Shown here: piece by piece, positions 1-6,003 of the stretch
How the letters are laid out: each line of letters begins with the position of its first letter
How positions within the stretch are numbered: the first letter of the stretch is position 1
DNA from: Verrucomicrobiales bacterium
Lineage (GTDB): Bacteria; Verrucomicrobiota; Verrucomicrobiia; Verrucomicrobiales; DEV007
Direction: 5' to 3'
Length of the DNA: 6,003 bases
Assembly (NCBI GenBank): GCA_023253615.1
Contig: JALRFZ010000695.1
Location: forward strand, 1-6,003
Made by a program: the position numbers and the translations under genes
Notes under the pieces: model-generated
The model's database searches: none
What the model was told of the DNA's origin: nothing
What the model saw: only the letters and a program-made list of their open reading frames with translations

Positions 1-12
1 AGGCCAGCCTGA

Positions 13-19
13 AAAGGGA
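13..19 (+). promoter_or_regulatory. Ribosome binding site of the FYDLN-LysR fusion gene
   Basis: A purine-rich AAAGGGA lies five bases before the ATG at 25 and fixes that codon as the start. A TGA at 10-12 could be the end of an upstream gene, but too little sequence is present to tell. Confidence 0.55.
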
Positions 20-24
20 AAACC

Positions 25-933
25 ATGCCCAAGGCAGAATGGGGTACGAAGCGTATTTGCCCGACCACCGGGAAGCGCTTTTATGACCTGAACCGCTCGC
101 CGATCGTCAGCCCCTACACGGGCGAGATCGTCGACATCGAATCTGCGCGCCGCAAGATGGCCGCCGCCGTCATCAGCCGCGCCGTGCCGGAAAAGGACGA
201 TGACGTTCTGGTCGACGATCTGGAAGCCGATGACGACCTGCTCGAGGCGGGCGTGCTCTTCGAGCGTCTCGATGAAACGGTGCGCAAGGTCCGCCGGGCC
301 GCAGCGGGCGCGGAGGGTGAGCTGCGTCTCGGCTACATCGGCCCGCCGACGCGCGCCTTTCTCGGTGGTTTGCTCAAGGCCTTCCACGAACGGTATCCGC
401 GGGTGAACATCGTGCTGGAGGAACGCACGCCCGAGCGGGTCTGGGAAATGGTCTCGAAAGGGCGTCTTTCGGTGGGCCTGACGCGTCCGGTGCTCGCGCA
501 CGAGGCGCTCGGATTGCAATCCTTGTTGCTTTGTCAGGAGCCGCTCTGCGCCGCCGTGCCGGCCGACCACCGTCTCGCGGAAAGGAAAACGATTCCCTGG
601 GGAGAGCTGGCGGAAGAGCCGATCGTGATCCTCGCCCGTCGTGAGGGCGCGGGCTCGCACGACACCATCCTCGCGGCCTGCGCCGGGGCGGGTTTCACGC
701 CGCATCTCGTGCATACCCCGAGTGTGATCGGCACGATCCTCCGCTACGTGGAGGCGGGCGCGGGCCTCGGGATCGTGCCCGAGAGCGTCACGCCCGAGTC
801 GGACTCGGTGCGTCTGATCCCCCTGGTGCCGCGCGAGACCCTGCCGGTGGTGATGGTCTGGTCGCGCGAGGGCGACGATCCGGCGGTGACGGCCTTCCGC
901 GGGATCGTGGAGGAATGGCTCAGTTCGCGGTGA
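25..933 (+). CDS. FYDLN-acid domain fused to a LysR-type effector-binding domain (no helix-turn-helix)
   Basis: This 302-residue protein has two recognisable parts. Residues 1-43 match the FYDLN-acid (TIGR02300-like) family: GTKRICPTTGKRFYDLN is followed by SPIVSPYTGE. The layout is that of a zinc ribbon whose cysteine positions have become C12, T15, S29 and T32, so metal binding is unlikely. Residues 57-74 are acidic (KDDD...DDLEADDDLLE), as in that family's tail. From about residue 74 the sequence becomes LysR-like. AGVLFERLDETV resembles the LysR linker helix, GELRLGYIG (98-106) opens the effector domain, and YPRVNIVLEE, GRLSVGL, PADHRLAERK, GAGFTP and VEAGAGLGIVPES (242-254) follow in the usual order to the C-terminus. 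The roughly 60-residue LysR winged helix is missing, so DNA binding by the usual LysR route is not expected. The linker helix and sensor could still dimerise and bind a small ligand. No signal peptide or membrane segment is visible, so it is probably cytoplasmic. The role is unknown. It is either a genuine fusion or an assembly chimera; no change in composition is obvious at the junction. Confidence 0.85.
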   Translation: MPKAEWGTKRICPTTGKRFYDLNRSPIVSPYTGEIVDIESARRKMAAAVISRAVPEKDDDVLVDDLEADDDLLEAGVLFERLDETVRKVRRAAAGAEGELRLGYIGPPTRAFLGGLLKAFHERYPRVNIVLEERTPERVWEMVSKGRLSVGLTRPVLAHEALGLQSLLLCQEPLCAAVPADHRLAERKTIPWGELAEEPIVILARREGAGSHDTILAACAGAGFTPHLVHTPSVIGTILRYVEAGAGLGIVPESVTPESDSVRLIPLVPRETLPVVMVWSREGDDPAVTAFRGIVEEWLSSR

Positions 934-3900
934 CGACGTGACGCGGCCCGTCGCTGCGGGTGAGACGGCTTTCTGAAACGCTGCCATCAGGCCAGCGCAC
1001 CGTTACTTTCGCGGAGGTGTCGGCCTTGGCTGCGGAACCCCAGCCGAAGAAAAGATCGGGCGTGCCTTGGGTGAGATACCCCGAGCCAGCCGAGACCTCG
1101 GCGGTTTGAAGAGGCAATCCTTCCACCTCGACGCTGACACGCGCCCCGATCGCGGAGAGATTGCCGGGCTTTCCTTCGAGGGAAATCGTGAGGGGCGAGC
1201 CGCTCTCTCCGCCCGCTTCGTTGATGAGAATGACGGGGGCGGTGTCGTTCATCCCGAAGAAAAGATCGGGCCGTCCCCCACCGTCGAAATCGACGAGGCC
1301 GAGGCTCTTTGCGTCGCCCGGCACGAGGACGCCGCTCTCGCGGGGCCAGATCTCGCGGAGACCGCCGGCCTTTTCGCTGTCGCCCGTGCCGCGGAGGAGT
1401 AGCCCGAGACCGCCGTCGTAGGGACCGGTTTCCTGCTGGGTCGTGAAAAAATTCTGGGCGAGGACGGCGTCGGTGAGTCCGTCTCCGTCGAAGTCGCTCA
1501 GGGCGATGCCGTAGATGGGCGCGATCTGCGCGAGCACGGGCAGGGGCTGGATCGTGAAGCGGCCTTCGCCGTCGTTGATCATCACGATTGACTCGAGAGT
1601 AGTCGCCTCGAGCTTCAGGGCGCTCTCGAGGCGGGCTTTCTCGTAGATGTCATCGAGCGCCGAACTCGCCCAGCCGTGGTAGGTATTCACCTTTTGCAGC
1701 AGGTTCGGCATGGCGAGAGAGGAACAACTGAGCCCGCGCCGCGGCAGGAGACAATTGAGACTGCGGTCGAACTTCGCCTCGACGAGATTCTTCTTCCCGC
1801 TGCCATCGACATCGCCGTAGTAGATCAGCTCGGGCACCTCGGGAGAGGCGCTGTATTTGGTGTTTTTCCCGAGATTGCCGGCGAGGTAATCGATGTGGCC
1901 GTCGCCGTTGAGGTCGCGTCCGGCGATGCTGTTCCAGAATCCGGTCGCCTGGGCAAGGCCGGCGGCTTCGGTGGTCTCGACGAGCTTGCCTTCGCGGTTG
2001 GAGAACAATCTCACCGGACCCCATTCGTGGGTGAGGAGGAGATCGAGCCATCCGTCTCCATCGACATCGCTCCAGAGTGCGCCGGTGACGAGTCCGGTCG
2101 CGGCGAGACCGTGTGCCGCGGCCACGTCGGTGAAGCGTCCCGTGCCGTCGTTGAGGAGAAAGCGGCTCCTCGGGGTCACGGGATATTCGCCGGGCACGAC
2201 GCGTCCGCCGATGTAGACATCGAGATCTCCATCGCGATCGAAGTCGGCCGCCGCGGCGACGCTGCCGCTGTCGTGTTTGCCGTCGGCGGGAGCGGGGAGA
2301 TGACCGAAGGCCTCGGTGAATTCGCCCTTCCCATCATTCAGATAAAGCCGGTCGGCGAGCGAGGCATCACCGGGATCGCACTCGACACTGCCGCTCACGG
2401 CGAGGAGATCGCGATCACCGTCGCCGTCGAAATCGAAAAGGAGCACGCCCATGTCCTCGTAGGCCGTCATGTCGGTGAAAGGCCCGCGCATCCGCAGGGC
2501 GAAGACGGGATTGCCCTCCTCATCGACGCCGCGATTGAGAAGGAGGCGGCCGGGTTGGCTTTTCGGGCTGCCCAGATAAAGATCGACCTTGCCGTCGCCA
2601 TCGACATCGCCCCACGCCTGTCCGGGTCCGAGCTGGGAATGCTGGTGCGGCAGCAGCGGCTGGCGTAGGAAATCGTCGAAGGGAGCCTCGGGCATGGCGA
2701 GTCCTGCGAAGCCCTCGATCCGGCGGAAGAGCGGATTCGCCGGCTTCTCCTCCTCAACGGGGGCCGCGGTCTCCGGTTCCGCGATCTCGATCCACCGGTT
2801 CCCTGACAAAGCACCCAAAATCTGCCGCGCTCCCGAGGGCCAGCGCACCTCGAGCGAGGCGACGCGGTCCGTATCACCGAGACCGAAATGCAGGAGGGGC
2901 TCGTCGCTTTCCTGATAGCCGTTGTAGGGCAGCAGCACCTGCGATTGGCGCACCCCGTCGCCGGTGACGAGATCGACCTTCGCCCCGATCCCGCGGGTGT
3001 TGCCCCCGCGGCCTTTCAGGCTGACGAGGAGGTGATTTGCCGCCCCCCTCTCGCGGCTCTGGTTGAGGTAAAAGGCGGGACGATCCTGCAACGGCAAGGT
3101 CACGAGATCGAGATCGCCGTCGCGATCGAGGTCGGCCAGGGCGGCTCCGTAGTTCATCGTTTTTTCGAGCCCCAGCCCCCACGTCTCGCCGGCTTTCTCG
3201 AATTTGAAGTCGGCCGCATTGCGGAGCGCGAGATCCTGCTCGCGCAGCTCGGGACGGTCGAGGAAAAGGTCGAAGTCATCCTTGCCGATGCGATCGGCGT
3301 GAGTGCCCTTTTTGTAATCCGAGTGGTTGAAATCGCGGGTGTGACCGGTCGGAAAATAGAGATCGAGCCGACCGTCGCCATCGAGGTCGCCCCGTTTCAC
3401 CGCCCAGGTCCAATCCGTTTTGGCGACACCGGCCATGTGGGCGGATTCGAAGAAAAGGCCCGTGCCCGTGTTCGTGAAAAAGGTGCTCAGCATGTTCTGC
3501 CGGGGCAGCCCCTGGGCATACATGTCGGCGAAGGAGGCACCCATTTCTCCCATCGTCACCTTCTGCCGGTAGTGGGTCGTCGGCAGCATGTCGGCGACGA
3601 TGAGATCGGTGAGACCGTCGTTGTTGTAGTCGCCCGTGCCCGCACCCATGGAGAACCAGGTGGTGTGCTGCAGCACCCCGGCCGCCACTTCCTCGAAGGT
3701 GCCGTCGCCGAGATTCCGGCAGAGCTCGTCGCGGTCGGCGAAATCGTTGGCGACGTAGAGATCGAGGTGACCGTCGTTGTCGAAGTCGAGCCACGCCGCG
3801 CCGTTGGTGTGGGTCGCCACTGGACGCAGGCCGGCCTCCGCCGTGACCTCGGTGAAGCGGTTCCCGTCGTTCCGGAAAAGCCGGTTCGGGCGGGCTGTCT

Positions 3901-4687
3901 CCGAGAACACGGGCACCCCGGTCTGCGGGTTGATCGAACTCACTTTGAAGTAGCGGTCCCAGGGAGCCACCACCTCCCAGCCGGTATCCGTCTTCCGCAT
4001 CGGCACCCCTTCGGCGGGACGACCGCCTTTGCGATAGAGCGCGTTCGTGGCGAGAAAGAGATCGAGATCGCCATCGCCGTCGTAGTCGGCGAAGACCGGC
4101 ATCAGGCTGGCGTCGGCGAGATCGACGCCCCACTCCGCGGCGACTTCGCGGAATCGCAGCTCTCCCGGCTTCGATTCATTCAGATAGAGACGATTCGGCT
4201 CGTCGTAGCGGCAGATGAAAAGATCGAGATCGCCGTCGCCGTCGATGTCGGCCATGGCCGCGCCATTGCACCAGCTACCCTCCTCGGCGACCCCGGCCGC
4301 GACGGCCAGATCGGTGAAACGCGGGACTCCGGGCTCGCCGAGGTGCCGGTAGAGGCGGTTCGCGACCGGCCCCGCCGAAAAGAACAGGTCGGGCCAGCCG
4401 TCCCCGTCGAGGTCTCCGACGGCGATGCCGCCGCAGGCCATCGCGGAGTAATAGAGCCGGCGTTCGGGATGCTCCAGATCGATGGGGATGACGAAATCGA
4501 GTCCGGATTCCTCCGCCGGGATCGGGCGGAAGAGGGGACCGCCGCCCGCGGCCGCGGAATCCGACTCGGAAAAGCGCCTTTTCTCTACGACGCCCGGTGC
4601 TTCCTGGGCGAGAAGGCCGCTTTGGGCAAGATCCATGGCCGGGACAAGGCCCAAAAGGACAGCGAGGATTCGGGGATTCGCGTGCAT
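920..4687 (-). CDS. Predicted exported FG-GAP/VCBS-repeat protein with two ASPIC/UnbV domains (CRTAC1-like)
   Basis: This 1255-residue protein starts with a signal-peptide-like segment (R6, then hydrophobic [11 protein letters not shown] at 7-17, with possible cleavage near 28). No lipobox or C-terminal sorting signal is visible. It contains two similar modules, each opening with PLFR-I (residues 51 and 652). Module A (51-640) carries seven Asp-rich FG-GAP loops of the DxDGDGxxD type, starting at 92, 147, 201, 301, 353, 434 and 519, followed by an ASPIC/UnbV domain (551-634: IGAKV, HFGLG, VRWPSG). Module B (651-1255) carries loops at 694, 752, 815, 874, 925, 959, 1065 and 1133, then a second ASPIC/UnbV domain (1166-1242: IGARV, FFGWG, VRWPDG). 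The [14 protein letters not shown] (676-689) and [13 protein letters not shown] (937-949) signatures are typical of the approximately 1100-residue proteins of this type in Bacteroidota and relatives. In the family such loops bind Ca2+ and build beta-propellers; the substrate or partner is unknown. An in-frame TAA ten bases upstream of the ATG rules out a longer start. The 3' end overlaps the convergent gene by 14 nt. Confidence 0.9.
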   Translation of the reverse strand: MHANPRILAVLLGLVPAMDLAQSGLLAQEAPGVVEKRRFSESDSAAAGGGPLFRPIPAEESGLDFVIPIDLEHPERRLYYSAMACGGIAVGDLDGDGWPDLFFSAGPVANRLYRHLGEPGVPRFTDLAVAAGVAEEGSWCNGAAMADIDGDGDLDLFICRYDEPNRLYLNESKPGELRFREVAAEWGVDLADASLMPVFADYDGDGDLDLFLATNALYRKGGRPAEGVPMRKTDTGWEVVAPWDRYFKVSSINPQTGVPVFSETARPNRLFRNDGNRFTEVTAEAGLRPVATHTNGAAWLDFDNDGHLDLYVANDFADRDELCRNLGDGTFEEVAAGVLQHTTWFSMGAGTGDYNNDGLTDLIVADMLPTTHYRQKVTMGEMGASFADMYAQGLPRQNMLSTFFTNTGTGLFFESAHMAGVAKTDWTWAVKRGDLDGDGRLDLYFPTGHTRDFNHSDYKKGTHADRIGKDDFDLFLDRPELREQDLALRNAADFKFEKAGETWGLGLEKTMNYGAALADLDRDGDLDLVTLPLQDRPAFYLNQSRERGAANHLLVSLKGRGGNTRGIGAKVDLVTGDGVRQSQVLLPYNGYQESDEPLLHFGLGDTDRVASLEVRWPSGARQILGALSGNRWIEIAEPETAAPVEEEKPANPLFRRIEGFAGLAMPEAPFDDFLRQPLLPHQHSQLGPGQAWGDVDGDGKVDLYLGSPKSQPGRLLLNRGVDEEGNPVFALRMRGPFTDMTAYEDMGVLLFDFDGDGDRDLLAVSGSVECDPGDASLADRLYLNDGKGEFTEAFGHLPAPADGKHDSGSVAAAADFDRDGDLDVYIGGRVVPGEYPVTPRSRFLLNDGTGRFTDVAAAHGLAATGLVTGALWSDVDGDGWLDLLLTHEWGPVRLFSNREGKLVETTEAAGLAQATGFWNSIAGRDLNGDGHIDYLAGNLGKNTKYSASPEVPELIYYGDVDGSGKKNLVEAKFDRSLNCLLPRRGLSCSSLAMPNLLQKVNTYHGWASSALDDIYEKARLESALKLEATTLESIVMINDGEGRFTIQPLPVLAQIAPIYGIALSDFDGDGLTDAVLAQNFFTTQQETGPYDGGLGLLLRGTGDSEKAGGLREIWPRESGVLVPGDAKSLGLVDFDGGGRPDLFFGMNDTAPVILINEAGGESGSPLTISLEGKPGNLSAIGARVSVEVEGLPLQTAEVSAGSGYLTQGTPDLFFGWGSAAKADTSAKVTVRWPDGSVSESRLTRSDGPRHVVTAN
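923..2737 (-). repeat. Module B: eight FG-GAP loops, some degenerate, plus ASPIC/UnbV domain
   Basis: This covers residues 651-1255. Loops at 694, 752, 815, 874 and 1065 look intact, and the one at 925 has Asn at the third ligand. The loop at 959 (DVDGSGKKN) and the last at 1133 (DFDGGGRPD) have lost acidic ligands. Residues about 935-1040 form an insertion without clear loops, containing Cys979 and Cys988. The ASPIC/UnbV part spans 962-1192. A Glu/Pro/Ala-rich linker (636-650) separates it from module A. Confidence 0.7.
2768..4537 (-). repeat. Module A: seven FG-GAP loops plus ASPIC/UnbV domain
   Basis: This covers residues 51-640 of the exported protein. Seven DxDxDG-type loops are visible (for example DLDGDGWPD at 92-100 and DYDGDGDLD at 201-209). 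Only the fifth departs notably, with Asn at the third position (DYNNDGLTD, 353-361). Seven loops would suit a seven-bladed propeller, which is an inference. The ASPIC/UnbV part spans 2786-3037. Confidence 0.7.
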
Positions 4688-4719
4688 CCGGCCACTTTAA
4701 GGACGCGTGCGTGACGCAT
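4585..4719 (-). other. Candidate 44-codon upstream ORF overlapping the start of the exported-protein gene
   Basis: This ORF begins at the ATG four bases after the GAGGAGG site, reads [19 protein letters not shown] at its N-terminus, and ends with TAG at 4587-4585 inside the large gene in another frame. The product is not recognised and has no clear domain; its later part is dictated by the overlapping signal-peptide codons. Its support is the ribosome binding site alone. It could be a translated leader, a chance ORF, or the true 5' end of the large gene separated from it by a one-base shift (MRHARVLK would make a basic signal-peptide n-region). Confidence 0.2.
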
Positions 4720-4723
4720 CAAG

Positions 4724-4730
4724 CCTCCTC
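4724..4730 (-). promoter_or_regulatory. Strong Shine-Dalgarno (GAGGAGG) upstream of the exported-protein gene
   Basis: Read on the minus strand, GAGGAGG is followed by CTTG and an ATG at 4719-4717. It is the best ribosome binding site in the window, but that ATG is out of frame with the large gene. The large gene's own ATG at 4687 lies 36 nt beyond the site and has only weak upstream purines. The site may load ribosomes that then reach the large gene, or it may mark a frame disruption. Confidence 0.5.
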
Positions 4731-4873
4731 TTCCCGTATCTTTCGCGCCCCCGCGGACGAAACAAGGGGTGTCGGAATGGCGGGATACCGCCCCATCTTT
4801 TCATGGACAGAGCGGACCATCTCGGACTCTGTATACAATTTTTCGTTCGCGGCCTTGCAAAAGTCCCCCGCTT

Positions 4874-4902
4874 TTGACAATCTCCCCGCTTCCCTGAATT
4901 CA
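4874..4902 (+). promoter_or_regulatory. hppA: Possible hppA promoter
   Basis: TTGACA at 4874-4879 matches the sigma-70 -35 consensus exactly. The -10 region about 15-17 bases on (TGAATT/AATTCA) is a poor match. If it is used, transcription would start close to 4910, leaving a very short leader before the hppA ATG. The assignment rests mainly on the -35 box and position. Confidence 0.22.
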
Positions 4903-4909
4903 ACCCCCG

Positions 4910-4926
4910 ATGAAACCCCAGCCCTG

Positions 4927-4927
<1 letters not shown>
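4910..4927 (+). other. Five-codon ORF (MKPQP) overlapping the hppA start as TGATG
   Basis: An ATG at 4910 opens the reading frame MKPQP, whose TGA stop (4925-4927) shares its last base with the hppA start, giving TGATG. Neither ATG has a clear Shine-Dalgarno sequence. The arrangement is the one used for translational coupling, but an ORF this short can easily arise by chance. Confidence 0.15.

Positions 4928-6003
<1,076 letters not shown>

Larger units (their letters stand above)
4688..4926. other. Divergent intergenic region between the exported-protein gene and hppA
   Basis: This 239-nt stretch must hold both divergent promoters. It contains a perfect TTGACA at 4874-4879 (+), a minus-strand TTGCAA/TATACA pair (4855-4860 and 4830-4835, long 19-nt spacer), an imperfect dyad ACAGAG-N14-CTCTGT (4807-4832), the palindrome TGTATACA (4830-4837), and a short GGCGG-GATA-CCGCC hairpin (4779-4792) in the predicted leader of the minus-strand gene. 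Small minus-strand ORFs crossing it look like chance reading frames. Confidence 0.6.

Noticed and set aside
1676..2668. A 330-codon plus-strand reading frame opposite module B
   Set aside because: It shows the same VDIDIAVAIEV-type antisense pattern, has no recognisable domain, and is fully covered by a convincing gene.
920..4687. Repeated GTCGCCATCGAGATC-like DNA words as a DNA repeat or CRISPR-like array
   Set aside because: The spacing is irregular and each copy encodes an Asp-rich FG-GAP loop, so the repetition is at protein level.
2888..4714. A 608-codon plus-strand reading frame opposite the exported-protein gene
   Set aside because: It is an antisense shadow. The Asp/Gly-rich loop codons of the minus-strand gene read in reverse give monotonous [12 protein letters not shown] repeats with no domain, and the minus-strand frame has clear family homology.
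4779..4800. GGCGG-GATA-CCGCC followed by CCATCTTT as an intrinsic terminator on the plus strand
   Set aside because: The stem is only five pairs, the T-run is interrupted, and no plus-strand gene ends upstream of it.

Overview
This is a high-GC bacterial window with two complete protein genes and the first half of a third. The gene mix suggests a Verrucomicrobiota or related PVC/FCB-group bacterium: a very large secreted FG-GAP/ASPIC-UnbV protein, a membrane pyrophosphatase and a FYDLN-type acidic protein. That placement is inferred from gene content only and is moderate in confidence.

Layout. Bases 25-933 (+) encode a 302-residue chimeric protein. It has an N-terminal FYDLN-acid domain (degenerate zinc ribbon plus acidic stretch) fused in frame to the linker helix and effector-binding domain of a LysR-type regulator. 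The LysR DNA-binding helix-turn-helix is absent. Bases 920-4687 (-) encode a 1255-residue predicted exported protein made of two consecutive FG-GAP propeller + ASPIC/UnbV modules. About 15 Asp-rich calcium-loop motifs can be seen in it, the last of them degenerate. These two genes converge and overlap by 14 nt at their stop codons. After a 239-nt divergent intergenic region, base 4927 to the end of the window (+) encodes the N-terminal 359 residues of an ion-translocating membrane pyrophosphatase (hppA). It has all the pyrophosphate/Mg2+ ligands expected for this half, and the TM6 glutamate lies at the position used by Na+-type and several bacterial enzymes rather than at the plant H+-pump position.

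How the genes relate. Nothing links the three into one pathway. The pyrophosphatase is an energy-conserving housekeeping pump, the FG-GAP/ASPIC protein is an exported protein probably acting at the surface, and the FYDLN-LysR chimera is a likely ligand-sensing protein of unknown output. There are no RNA genes, mobile elements, CRISPR arrays or integration scars. The observations most worth following are the FYDLN-LysR fusion, the strong ribosome binding site that faces an out-of-frame ATG just upstream of the large gene, and the TGATG-coupled five-codon ORF directly in front of hppA.
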